From assembly GCF_023159225.1 (NCBI RefSeq), contig NC_063166.1, forward strand, positions 50,517,649-50,581,648: 64,000 nucleotides of DNA. Direction: 5' to 3'. Below the pieces are notes generated by a model. The model did no database searches. It was not told the origin of the DNA and saw nothing but the letters and a program-made list of their open reading frames with translations. The position numbers and the translations under genes were made by a program. Positions 21,035-30,884 of the stretch are shown piece by piece; the first letter of the stretch is position 1; the number at the start of each line of letters is the position of its first letter. This DNA comes from Perognathus longimembris pacificus (taxonomy: Eukaryota; Chordata; Mammalia; Rodentia; Heteromyidae).

Positions 21035-21331
21035 GGTCGGGCTGGCGCTCGGCGCGCCGGCCGCCAACTCCCTGCGTCCATTCCCTCTGGCTTTCAGAGA
21101 AGACAGAGGCTCCGGGTTGGGTTTTCATTTCCCCCCCTTTCCCTTTCTTCCCGTCACTGATTTTTGTAAATTCATCTCTCTCTTTTTTAAAAATAATAAT
21201 TACCCCCCAATAATTGAGGCCCATCCCCCGCCCCTCCCCCAACCCTCCCCCGCCCGCCGGGGCTGGGGAGTGCCACGAATTGACCCAAGTGAAGCTGCAA
21301 CTTTACGGCATCAATTGCCGGGTGCCGAACC

Positions 21332-21590
21332 ATGTCGCTGACCAACACAAAGACGGGATTTTCCGTCAAGGACATCTTGGACCTGCCGGATACCAATGAT
21401 GAGGAGGGCTCGGTGACCGAGGGGCCGGAGGAGGAGACCGAGGGACCGGAACCCGCCAAGAGGGTCGGGCCTCTGGGGCCGGGCGCCCTGGACGCCGTGC
21501 AGAGCCTGCCCCTGAAGAGCCCATTCTACGACAGCAGCGACAACCCCTACACGCGCTGGCTGGCCAGCACCGAGGGCCTCCAGTATTCCC
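21332..21590 (+). CDS. Nkx2-2: Homeobox protein NKX2-2, coding exon 1 (residues 1-86)
   Basis: This exon encodes the N-terminal 86 residues of NKX2-2, an NK2-class transcription factor that specifies ventral (p3/V3) neural progenitors and is required for pancreatic beta-cell and other islet cell fates. The start ATG has A at -3, and the proximal 5' UTR has no earlier ATG. The TN (tinman) motif, which recruits Groucho/TLE corepressors, is at about residues 9-19 ('[11 protein letters not shown]'). An acidic E-rich linker and the conserved '[14 protein letters not shown]' block follow. The exon ends 'TATTCCC|GTAAGT', splitting codon 87 after its first base. Compared with human NKX2-2 as I remember it, about five substitutions fall in the linker and none in the TN motif. 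Confidence 0.95.
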
Positions 21591-22537
21591 GTAAGTAGCG
21601 AAACGGAGCCCCCGCCGACACTACCTCCACTCCCGCGGCTGCAGCCTGGGCTGGACAGAGGGAGCTGGGGGGGGGGAGGGTCCTTTAAGCTCCCCGAAGG
21701 CCCTCACTCCGCGTCCCAAGCAAGATTTTTTAGCACTTGGTCCGAATAGCTTCGCCCCTCCTTCCCCAAACCCTCCGTCCCGAGCCGAAGGCAAGCTCAG
21801 ATTTTTTTTTTTTTTCAACTTGAGAAGTTAAAGAGACCAGAGAAGGGAGATGTCTTCCACGGGCTGATTGCAGATGTCAGCCCAGCGGACAGCTTCATCC
21901 GGAGCCTCCGGGCTCTGCCCGCAGAAGGGACTGGCCTGGTGCACGTTGGAGCCAGCCAGTGAGTCTGGTCCGGCTCCGGGTAAAGGGTGGGGGGAGGCTT
22001 CGAGTGGCCCGGGTATAAGTAGCTCACCCAGCCCCCGCCTGCGCGATCATAAGAGGATGCTTTGTGCTGTGCTGGGGGTGTCCAGAAAGGCTGGAAGAAG
22101 AAAAAAACACCCGAAAGCCCCCCAAAAAAACCTGCCTTAAATGGCTGAGCCGATCAATGCTGGGATTGTGAAGGTTTTCTTTTTGAAAATCTGCCCACGT
22201 CTCTCCAGAGAGGAAATAGCTTAAGGAGGCCGGAGCCCTTAACCCTCAATGATCTCCCAACGCGCTCCATTCCCCACCAAATGTGCGCCCACACGGGAGC
22301 GACCCCCTACAACAGCGGGCCCCGAGCCCTTACTACTGTTGATTCTCCTTTTTATACCCTGGGCGACCCCGACGGCTTCCTCAGGCGTGCCGGGGATCGG
22401 AGCAAAGCCAGCCGTGTTGGCACCGGACTAGAGGCCCCAACCGAGGAAACCCGGGTGCTAGGGGTCTGCGCCCCCTTCCCCCAGGCCCTGGGCCTCCAAT
22501 CGCCTGATGCGCTTTTCTCCCCCCTCTCCCTCCCCAG
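21591..22537 (+). other. Nkx2-2: Nkx2-2 intron, 947 bp, phase 1, GT-AG
   Basis: The donor is 'CCC|GTAAGT' and the acceptor is 'TCCCTCCCCAG|TGC' after a pyrimidine tract. Joining the exons restores the Leu-87 codon (C|TG) and the reading frame. The intron has a T-run near 21801-21815, no interspersed repeat and no other supported gene. Confidence 0.93.
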
Positions 22538-23100
22538 TGCACGGGCTGGCGGCTGGCGCACCCCCTCAAGACTCCAGCTCCAAGTCCCCCGAGCCCTCGG
22601 CGGACGAGTCCCCGGACAATGACAAGGAGACCCCCGGCGGCGGGGGGGACGCGGGCAAGAAGCGGAAGCGGCGGGTGCTCTTCTCCAAGGCGCAGACCTA
22701 CGAGCTGGAGCGGCGCTTCCGGCAGCAGCGGTACCTGTCGGCGCCCGAGCGCGAGCACCTGGCCAGTCTCATCCGCCTCACCCCCACGCAGGTCAAGATC
22801 TGGTTCCAGAACCACCGCTACAAGATGAAGCGTGCCCGAGCTGAGAAAGGTATGGAGGTGACGCCCTTGCCCTCGCCGCGTCGGGTCGCTGTGCCCGTCT
22901 TGGTCAGGGACGGCAAACCGTGCCATGCGCTCAAAGCCCAGGACCTGGCAGCCGCCACTTTCCAGGCGGGCATCCCTTTTTCGGCCTACAGCGCGCAATC
23001 GCTGCAGCACATGCAATACAACGCTCAGTACAGCTCGGCCAGCACCCCCCAGTACCCGACAGCACACCCCCTGGTCCAGGCCCAGCAGTGGACTTGGTGA
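22538..23100 (+). CDS. Nkx2-2: Homeobox protein NKX2-2, coding exon 2 (residues 87-273)
   Basis: This exon encodes the rest of NKX2-2 and ends in TGA at 23098-23100; total length is 273 residues, the usual length. A Ser/Pro/Asp-rich linker precedes the homeodomain at residues 128-187. Diagnostic residues are present: basic N-terminal arm 'KKRKRR', Phe8 (F135), Trp48 (W175), Phe49, Asn51 (N178), and the NK2-type Tyr54 (Y181) that selects CAAGTG sites. The NK2-specific domain lies at about residues 201-217 with '[15 protein letters not shown]'. The C-terminus is Gln/Ser/Tyr-rich and ends 'QQWTW', as in the family. I see no truncation or frameshift. The gene acts in the nucleus, as a repressor with TLE in neural tube and as activator or repressor in islets. 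Confidence 0.97.
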
Positions 23101-23683
23101 GCGCCGCCCCTCCGAGACTCGCGGCCACCCCCAGGCCCAGGTTCCACTCCAGCGGCGGCGGCGGCGGCGAGGAGAACGGGGTCCTTAACCATGGGTTATT
23201 AATATTATTATAATTATTATTAGGGTCGAGTTGACTCTCGGCTTCAGTTGGGGAGGCGCTGAGAGGCGCCCACCACCCCCTTTGGAGTGGCAGATTCCAG
23301 CCGTCCGCCTCTGCCCCCACCCCTCTCCTGCTTTGAACCTTTGGAGAGGGTTGAACTCTAAGCCGTGTTTACAGAATGTTTGCGCAGCTTCGCCTCTTTG
23401 CCTCTCCCTGGGGGAAACCAAACCACCCCAGCGTTCACTCCGTCACCGGAAAAGAGAAAAGACCCACCGCCCCACCCCACGCCGCCCCGCTGTCGTGAAT
23501 TTTGTAAAAATATGTTGATGTGAGTAGCGATATTCTTGTCAGTCGTCTCTAAAGCAAGTGGGGGACACTTGAAAGATATAGAGGACTTCTTCTTCCTCTC
23601 GTCTTCTTTTTGAAATAAGCAAATGCTCAATATTTATGGCCATGTATACGTTCTGACAACTGGTGGCAGATTTCGCTTTTCGT

Positions 23684-23691
23684 TGTAAATA
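23684..23691 (+). promoter_or_regulatory. Pumilio response element candidate in 3' UTR
   Basis: TGTAAATA is an exact UGUANAUA match on the sense strand, about 345 bp before the poly(A) signal. PUM1/PUM2 binding would lower mRNA stability or translation. Function is inferred from motif alone. Confidence 0.4.
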
Positions 23692-24033
23692 TCGGTGGTG
23701 GTGTTGCCAAAATGACATTCAGAATGGGCCTGTCCCCTCTCCAGGCCCGACTCCTTTCTTTGTGGTTTGGTTTGGTTTGGTTATGTTTGGGTTACCCCCC
23801 CCCCCATTTCCGTCTTCTCTTCTTTTTGTTTTGTTTTATTTTATTTTGTTCTGTGCGAACAGTTTTCGAATATGGAAAAGAAAAAAAAAAGGAAGTAGGC
23901 GAGAAGCCCTCAGCCCCATTTTCTGGGGTCCCGAGCCCCAGAATTTAGAACTCAGCTGTTCCGCACGGTCCTCCCCTCCCCGCTCCAGAGCGCCGGGCGC
24001 TGAAAGCTTTCCATTTTTTTAAATAAGAATTTT

Positions 24034-24039
24034 AATAAA
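24034..24039 (+). terminator. Poly(A) signal AATAAA of Nkx2-2
   Basis: Canonical AATAAA in 'TTTAATAAAAATCC', followed within 20 bp by a T/G-containing stretch. It is the first clear AATAAA after the stop codon and gives a 3' UTR of expected size. Confidence 0.75.
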
Positions 24040-24060
24040 AATCCTGTGTTAAAAAAACAC

Positions 24061-25379
24061 ACACGAGCGCAGCCCTCCCGTTTGTCAACTTTGTCGCCCT
24101 GCTGGGGACCGAAAACCTCTGGCCAAGGAGCCACCAGAGGTGCGTCTCTCGGGTTGGGAGGCCGGGGTACTGGGACGCTGGAGGGGCTCCCCGCCAGGCC
24201 GCCTCGGGACTGACCACCGCGGCACCCCGCGCTAGGACCCGGGGCCCGAGCACCAGAGCTTGGCCAGCGGTTGGTCGGAGTCCAGGATGGCCCTTGATCT
24301 TCGGGCCTCTCCTCGGGCTTGGCGCGCTGTCTGAATCCCCCCAGCAGCAGCGTCCTAGTCTAAAAAGGAAAAGTGACTTTGGGAAACGCGAAGGCGAGGA
24401 GAGCAAGCCCCCCTCGTCCGCCCAAACCTACGAGTGGCTCCTTCAGCCTGAGAAGCTGTTGAAGCCACTACACTTGATGACTTTCACTTTGTTGCGTTTT
24501 ATTTTCCTCGCGCTGAAGGGGGGAGGGGGACCCGAGGTTGACACTGCTCGGCTTTCTCTCCACTCCCCACCCCCTTTTCAAAATCTTCGGTGGCTGGAGG
24601 CCTAGGAGCCCACTCCGAGGCCTGGGTGCGGATGGGAGGGGTGAGGGGGCCGGGGAGGTGGGTTTTGAGACTGGCAATTGGGGAGTTGTGGTGGGCCCTG
24701 GGCGCAGATGACAGCGGGACAGCGGGGTTGCAGTGCACCTCTCCAAGCTTTTTATCCCGGGGCACACGGGAGCGAGTCATTGACAACCCAAGCCAACCAG
24801 CCTCTCCTCTCAGCGATCTTTCCTGGGTTTCCAGCTCTCTGGCCAGGAACTGGATCCTTAGCCTGGTTCTCTCGCAGCGTTTGGTGGAGCGAGCCCCCCC
24901 CCACCCCCCCGGCCCCAGGCCAGCCCTTGGGCGTGCGGTTGTAGGAGGAATTGTTAGAAAGCCAAGGTTGGAGGTGGAGTGGTGCGCCCAGACCTCCAGG
25001 GATGACACAGGGGAGCCGGAAGTGGGTAAACAGCCCCGGGCTCCTCCCGAGGAGTTTGCAGCCCTCCTCAGCATGGAGTTGATTGCATCCCAGCCTGTGC
25101 CCACCGCACAGATCTACTAGGCGAATGCTGGCACTCACTTGGCTGCCTGGAGGAACATGGGGGCAGACTGGGAGGATGCACCTTTCTCCTGTATCTCGAG
25201 GATTTAGGGAAATACCCGTGGTTCCGTGGCTCTGAGCCCAGCGGGAGCTCTGAAACACCTGGAAATGGAAAATCAGCCCGTTTGGAAATCGTAACTCTTG
25301 ATTTTCTGCAGAGCTCCAGCTTCAAGGCTAGGGGAGTGGAGGGAGGCGAGGAGGCCGGGCAAAGGGAGCGGTCCCTGAT
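24061..25379. other. GC-rich downstream flank
   Basis: Repeat-free sequence with CpG-rich parts near 24065-24330. Long overlapping frames on both strands (up to 201 codons) reflect base composition. No gene is supported. A partial GLI-like GACCACCGC occurs at 24212-24220. Confidence 0.4.
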
Positions 25380-25760
25380 GACTTTCTGGTTCCCTCCAGT
25401 TGATGATCAGATTTAATTCAATATCTAAAGCAAACATGATTATCCGTGTGACCAAATCTGCGCGTCAATAGCACTCAGTGCAACGCGCCGAGGGACATGA
25501 TTACACTTTATTCCCGCGTTGCGCACTGGTCCCTGGATAATTGAGGGCAGGGAATATTCTTAATATCCGCCTTCAGGTCTTTCCCCATCCCCAGGTTCAG
25601 CAGCCGGTAGGGAGCAGTTTTCCTAAATGCTAAAAGGGCTCCCTTTGTTGTCTGCACTAGCTCGGAAACCTTTGGGGGTTTGTCTGGGTATTCATAAAAA
25701 GCCAGATATAGAGTTTTTCCCCAAAATTATTTGTGGCTAATAGTCGGACACCCAACCTGC
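25380..25760. promoter_or_regulatory. Candidate enhancer block 1.3 kb downstream of the gene
   Basis: Unique AT-rich sequence with repeated homeodomain cores ('AGATTTAATTCAATATC', 'CATGATTATCC', 'CATGATTACAC', 'GGATAATTGAGGG') stands out from the surrounding GC-rich DNA. The texture suggests a conserved regulatory element. Not tested by alignment. Confidence 0.38.
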
Positions 25761-26029
25761 TCTGGATATCAACCACTCAGTCCCACGTGTAACTGTCTGT
25801 AGCCCCGCCATGGGGGGGAGGGGGGGAGAAAGTGGGGTTTGTCAAGAGATTGAGGTACTGTCTCAACTCCAGAAAACCAGAGTTGGTTTTGACTACCCGA
25901 GTCCCCAGCTCTTCCTAGGCCCAGGATAGCCACAAGGGTTCTCTAGGCCTCGGTGGAGGAAGGAAGGGGAACAGAACGCTCCGGCTCCTCCAGGTTTCCA
26001 GTGTGCTTGAGCAGAAAGCGCATTTGGGT

Positions 26030-26270
26030 ACACGACCAGGCCCACCGGCCGGCAGCCCGGGTCTGCGCGCTCCCGCGCGGCTGGGACCCGGGAGATGGGC
26101 CTGGAGCCCGCCTCTCTCTCGGTGTCCTCCGGGAGTCTATAAAAAGCGCCTGCGGAGCCCTGTGTGGCCCTAACCCCAGCGCCCTGGGAGCGCACCCGGC
26201 GCAGGGTCCGCTTCGGCAGTCTATCTTCGCCCAATCTACAGCAGGCCGCACAAAACGGCACAATGGGAAC
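26030..26270 (+). promoter_or_regulatory. Candidate TATA promoter in a CpG-rich segment, + strand
   Basis: TATAAAAAG at 26138-26146 is a canonical TATA box inside a CpG-rich stretch ('GCGCGCTCCCGCGCGG' upstream). A start would fall near 26168. No protein-coding gene is recognisable downstream, so any transcript would probably be a non-coding or enhancer RNA. It could also be a chance TATA in GC-rich DNA. Confidence 0.35.
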
Positions 26271-27479
26271 GCTGGGAGTTGGAGATGTTAGAGGCGTGCA
26301 TATTAAAAAGGGACAGAGAAAAGATCGCAGGGGACAGAAAGACGGGAAGAGGGAGAAGGGGCCCGCCCTCCCCCCACCCCACCCGGCACCATTCAGCGCG
26401 CTTATCGCGGGCAGTGAATCCCGGAGTCAGGCAGAAGTCTCCTTGGGGTTTTGTTGGGCCTGTCACTGGGTCCCTTTGTCATCCGCGGACTCCATGCTGG
26501 ATTCCATATGGCCAGCTGGGCCGAGGGAGCGCGAGGAGGGACACGCACAAAACCCAAATTGTGTCCGGCTTTCAAACCCTGTATTGTTGTCTGTGAAAGG
26601 AAGACGCATTAAAAATTCGTGCTATATCTATTGGGGAGGAGGATGGAGGAGGGGAAAAAAGCCACCCCTGTCTTTGATGGCTTCAGAGGGCGCCTACCCT
26701 GCCTAGGCCCCATGACTCTGAGATCTCTTTCTCTCTCTCTTTCTCTCTTTCTCTTTCCCTCTCCCTCTCCCTCTCCCTCTCTCCCCAAATAAACTGGTAC
26801 ACATGCTTGGCCAGGTCTGACATGTGTGCTTTTAGGGTTAGGACTCCGGCCACACTTTTTAGTGCTGCATGGTAGAGCTGGCGGCCAGGCTTGTGTTTGG
26901 ACGCCCAGGCTGAAGGCATTGGACCATCTGGGATGCCCAGGGACCGGTTGGTGCTGTGTCTGCCAGAGTTTGCCACTCCAGAATAGAAGAGAATCCAGCC
27001 CCCTGGCTCCAGCCTCAGAGGATAGAGCCACCCTTCCATTCCTGGCCAGAATACCTCTGCGGGCCCAGCACCATCTTTAGCCATGGCCTCTCCCAGGAGG
27101 GTTGAGGCAGGTGGGACCCACTGCATTGCTGCCCCAAGCAGCTGGGGAGCCACACTTCGTTTTGGATTTCATTGAGGTGGTCTGTCAGCATCTCAGTGCA
27201 AGGGGAAATCATTGGGAAACTTCCTCCAGCAGCCTCTCCACGGTGGAGGAAGAGATCTCCTCCTCATTCTTAATGTTGCCTACCTCCTTTTGTTCGCAAA
27301 ATGAAGTCACGGAAGCACTGCCTGGCTTACAAGGAATTTGCCCCCTTTACCTTCTCTAAGTGTTTGCGTTGGCATAAGGCATGCCGTCTCCCCTACAATA
27401 GCCAGGTCAAAACCCCCCAGAAGCAGGCCCCCAAATAAACAGTATGTGGTTTAAAAAAAAAAAGTGTTCAAGCTGAGCT
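26271..27479. other. Unique repeat-free DNA with a short pyrimidine tract
   Basis: A CT-rich simple tract at about 26723-26784 gives the only low-complexity signal. Frames on either strand through it encode R/E or S/L repeats and are artefacts. No gene recognised. Confidence 0.4.
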
Positions 27480-27870
27480 GTGAAAGCCAAAATAGAACCC
27501 AGACATCTTCCCCTGAAGTCGGTCCTTAATGAGCTGAGTCGGTGGAAATTCCAATTAACCCAATCGGGTACCCTCCCTCCTTGTTTAATGTTGGCGTCAT
27601 AATTAGAAGAATAGGATAACTCCACGGGAGGGGAGAACACCCCTCCTCAGTCACACCCCACCGCAGGCCAAAAACTAACTTATTTTTCTTACCTATTGAT
27701 TGTTGGGCTTAGTTGAGACCTGGTGTGGATTTCTCAAGCCTTTTCAAGAGCCTGGCCATTGAAAAGCTAATCCAGTATTTACCAAGCATAAGGACAGTTC
27801 TCAGACGTATTTATTAAGGCCCACGGCTAAGTGATTACTTGGATGCAAGACAAAGGCCGAGGGCCAGGGT
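27480..27870. promoter_or_regulatory. Candidate conserved non-coding block
   Basis: Unique sequence with several homeodomain-type cores ('CTTAATGAGC', 'CCAATTAACCCAATCGG', 'GTCATAATTAGAAG') and no repeat, 3.4 kb beyond the poly(A) site. Possible enhancer. Confidence 0.35.
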
Positions 27871-28059
27871 GTCCCATCATGACAGCCTCTGCCCGTGGGA
27901 CCTTCCCCACCCACAGCTTGGACATCAGGCGCGAACTCGTGGCTCCTGAGGCTGAAGTGGCCCGTGGATTAGATGCTGCGTGGGGTAGTATTTCAGGAAA
28001 TATGTACTTGTGGCTTCCTGAGAGGCCGGGCGCAGTGACACTCTAAACAGTGTCGATAT

Positions 28060-28165
28060 ATCATCTTTTATCCAGGATCTGCAAATAAACCCTGATCCCC
28101 TCGGCGCATTATAGCCGCCGCTATCTCGCCGAGGAAGCGATCTGAGTTTTATTGCTTTCGCCAAC
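28060..28165. promoter_or_regulatory. Candidate conserved non-coding block beside a (CA)n tract
   Basis: 'ATCTTTTATCCAGGATCTGC' through 'GCCGCCGCTATCTCGCC' is unique and compositionally mixed. It is immediately followed by the (CA)21 microsatellite. Confidence 0.3.
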
Positions 28166-28170
28166 GCCCC

Positions 28171-28171
<1 letters not shown>

Positions 28172-28213
<42 letters not shown>
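28172..28213. repeat. (CA)21 microsatellite
   Basis: A perfect dinucleotide tract inside the repeat-free zone. Unlike most microsatellites in this window it is not attached to a SINE. Confidence 0.95.
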
Positions 28214-28217
<4 letters not shown>

Positions 28218-29439
28218 CCTTTCCCACCAGTCTGGTTTTTTTTAAGCTCTATTTTTCCTTCCCAGACATCGTTATGATTAAAGAAGCGAACAGGCCCCCC
28301 TCAGCGCCGCCCTCAGAGCAGCGAGGGGGCCGTGGGCCTTGCGCGTGGGGAATCGTGGAACCACAGTCCCTCAGACACCACAGGCTGCGGGGAAAACTAC
28401 CGGGCCCTGCGCGCTGCCGCCGCCAGGAGGCGCCCGCGCTCCATCCTAGGCGCGACGCGGGGTCCTGGGCTTCGCCCGGGAAGAGCATGGCTTGTGTGTG
28501 CGTGTGTGTGCGCGCGTGTGGGGGGGGGGGGGGAGGAGGTACTATCCCGGAAGTCCCTCGCTGCTTGTGCGCCACAGGGCAGCCCCAGGTCAGAACCCAG
28601 CATGGGGGCAGAGGAGGGAGTCGCTCACAAGTACCGTGCGAGCACTTACTGCGCCTTCAGCACAGCCGGTGAGGGTCCACAGCGGCCCCCCTGCACCGAA
28701 TACCCTCCTTTCCCTCGGTGCACCCCATCACCACCTCTCCACTGGCGTGACACACCTGCTGCCCCTGCCCCAACTTCCCTGAGCGCAGAGGCCTCAGCAA
28801 ACTGGTGGTTCAAGAATGCGCTGGCCAATGAGAAGCACCGGAGCGCGGGCTCCCCGGCCCGAGGACTGGGAGGTCAGGGGCCCTGAGAGTGATGCTGCTG
28901 CAGAGGGCTGCTAGCTTTGGTCCAGGATTTGGGGGTGGGAGGTGAGGAGGGAGGAGATGGAGACTGGGAAGCAGAGACCTTCCCCTCTGCCCACCATCTA
29001 GTTGGAGATCCACATCAACATCAACTACTGACGCCACAGCTGACAACCTAGAAAGGCCCTTGGAGAAGCCAGTCGCTCTCGCGCCTTTCCCGGGTCACGG
29101 CGAAATAGGTGCAGTGCATCCATCTGGCCACCAGAGGGAGACATCGCCCCGACGCCGGCCCTTGGGGTCTAGGCTGAGAAATGGAAATCACTCCTCACCC
29201 CTCTGCCAGGCCCGCCGCCTCTATAGCTAAGAGCACTGCAGGTGACCTCGACTCTGTGCTGGGGTCTTGACTGAGGCCCAAAGAGGTCTGGGAGAGGAAA
29301 AGACACACGACTTTGCCTCCTACCTCCACCTCTTTCAGGGAGCCTTTCCTAGAGGCTGGGTGTGGAGAGGATGACATTCCTCCACATACCTCATCGGTCC
29401 CATAGGCCCCCGAGAAATATCAGGGCCTGAAACCCCAGC
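28214..29439. other. Repeat-free flank, GC-rich in part
   Basis: GC-rich with a TG/CG and G-run at about 28493-28532. Frames up to 184 codons overlap on both strands and carry no recognisable domain. No gene supported. Confidence 0.4.
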
Positions 29440-29740
29440 TTTTTTTCGTTGTTGGAATTTCCTGCCACCAATGGCATTCGCAGCTTCAAACATTGATCTC
29501 CTTACTTAATAAACAAGCAAGTTATAATCAGCCGGCGGAGGACAGGATAGGAAGTCTGCAGTGCCAATATTGTCCGCGGGATGGCGCCATTGTATCAGAA
29601 AAGACTTTCCAGTCGGCCGCCTCCTGAGCACCTACGAGTGTAAAAGATAACACCTTCGGGCTGCGATCCTGGAAACATTAACTCAGCTCTCAGAGTGCGA
29701 TGAAGAGGCTAATGGTATTCAGCCCAGCCCAAGCCTTTCC
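29440..29740. promoter_or_regulatory. Candidate enhancer block 5.4 kb downstream
   Basis: Unique sequence with SOX-type CATTGT ('GCCATTGTATC'), 'CAATATTGTCC', and AT cores ('ACTTAATAAACAAGC', 'AGTTATAATCAGCC'). No repeat. It resembles conserved developmental non-coding DNA. Confidence 0.38.
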
Positions 29741-30214
29741 TTCCTCCCTCAGCTTGACACCTGCATTCTTGCTACCCACCCTAAAATGTTCTCTTCTGCC
29801 AGGGTCATGTGTTTTGTTCTAATAAACCTATTGTGCCCATCCTTGAAAGCTGCAGATGGAAAAATTTACCCATCCTTTTCCTCACTACTAAATTTCACCT
29901 GTGATCTTTTTGCCGTTCTTCATAAAATGGTACAAAGCTGAGGCAGGTCTCTGGTGCTGTTTCCATGCCTGAAGACTGAAGATTGCCACACTTATTGATA
30001 AGCCATCTGCTGACTGTTTCCTATGTCACCTTGTTGGATTATCAATTATCCCCACAATCTGTCCCTTGTCTGAGACAAGGCCTCTTGCTTAGACAGATGG
30101 GCTGTGCCTTTACAAAGAAAGAGGTCCTGAGGGCAGAGGAGGGCCTGTCCTGTTCCAGGTAAAGGAGATCCAGACTGGGCTAGCCCCTAGACATTCTTTA
30201 AGAACCTGCCAGGC

Positions 30215-30406
30215 GGGCTGGGGATATAGCCTAGTGGCAAGAGTGCCTGCCTCGGATACACGAGGCCCTAGGTTCGATTCCCCAGCACCACATATACAGA
30301 AAACGGCCAGAAGCGGCGCTGTGGCTCAAGTGGCAGAGTGCTAGCCTTGAGCGGGAAGAAGCCAGGGACAGTGCTCAGGCCCTGAGTCCAAGGCCCAGGA
30401 CTGGCC

Positions 30407-30431
<25 letters not shown>
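30215..30431 (+). mobile_element. Young IDL-Geo SINE with perfect 15-bp target duplication
   Basis: The full dimer ('GGGCTGGGGATATAGCC' to 'CCAGGACTGGCC' plus a long A tail) is flanked by 'AAGAACCTGCCAGGC' at 30200-30214 and 30432-30446. It inserted at the 5' edge of an older 7SL-Geo SINE and ends the repeat-free zone. Confidence 0.92.
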
Positions 30432-30437
<6 letters not shown>

Positions 30438-30439
30438 CT

Positions 30440-30640
30440 GCCAGGCACTGGTGGTTCAAGCCTGTGGTCCTACTTATTCAGGAGATTGAGATCTGCCTGG
30501 GCAGAAGGGTCCCTAAAATTCTCTTCAATTAACCAACAAAATGCCAGCCTGGGGGTGTGCTTCAGTATTAGCATGAATGGAAAGCACAGGGCCCTGAGTA
30601 CTAGCATGCACACACACACGCCCCTGCATACTAGCTACAA
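30440..30640 (+). mobile_element. Older 7SL/B1-Geo SINE
   Basis: 'GCACTGGTGGTTCAAGCC' and 'TTATTCAGGAGATTGAG' mark a diverged 7SL half. The Geo half is heavily decayed and ends in CA-rich sequence. Confidence 0.55.
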
Positions 30641-30884
30641 ATATTCCCGAGGGCTACAATTACAGGTATATGCTACCAGGCCATTTTTATTTCCAGGTTT
30701 CTCCACATTTCTCCAAGTCTGCTAACTACAAAGTAGAACAGATAACTTCTCAATGTCTCTAGGTGAAACTAACATGCTTAGAATGAATATAGAAAGGGAG
30801 ACATTAGATTGGTGGATTTTTGTGTCTGTAGTGGAGGAAGAAGACACCTGCTCATCTGGGGCCTTTCACAAGTAGCTAGTCACT

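Larger units (their letters stand above)
20850..23200. promoter_or_regulatory. CpG island spanning the Nkx2-2 promoter and coding exons
   Basis: CpG-rich, GC-rich sequence covers the 5' UTR, exon 1, much of the intron and exon 2. CpG-island coverage of the whole coding region is typical for homeobox genes under Polycomb control. Confidence 0.65.
20935..24060 (+). other. Nkx2-2: Nkx2-2 transcription unit (proximal promoter to poly(A) site)
   Basis: Inferred extent: TATA/CArG-like box at 20907-20916, 5' UTR about 20935-21331, two coding exons separated by one intron, 3' UTR 23101 to about 24060 with AATAAA at 24034-24039. Ends are estimated. Transcripts that enter through the acceptor at 20887 would start further upstream and carry an extra 33-codon upstream ORF. 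Confidence 0.7.
23101..24060 (+). other. Nkx2-2: Nkx2-2 3' UTR
   Basis: About 0.95 kb from the stop codon to the poly(A) region. It holds a CGG-type run at about 23153-23170, an AT-rich (TTA)n-like stretch at 23197-23222, a Pumilio-type UGUANAUA element at 23684-23691 (TGTAAATA), and C- and T-rich stretches at about 23795-23850. No coding potential is seen. Confidence 0.7.

Noticed and set aside
22381..23067. 228-codon open frame on the minus strand across the homeobox exon
   Set aside because: It is the antisense shadow of the Nkx2-2 homeodomain exon in GC-rich DNA; no independent start context or known domain.
24212..24220. Second GLI site (GACCACCGC) downstream of the gene
   Set aside because: It differs from the consensus at two of the last three positions; a match of this quality is expected by chance in GC-rich DNA.
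24499..25258. Frames of 168-201 codons downstream of the gene
   Set aside because: Overlapping frames on opposite strands in GC-rich, repeat-free DNA, with no conserved motif.
20200..26300. NKX2-2 antisense lncRNA
   Set aside because: An antisense RNA is annotated at the human locus, but I could not define exons or a promoter on the minus strand from sequence alone.
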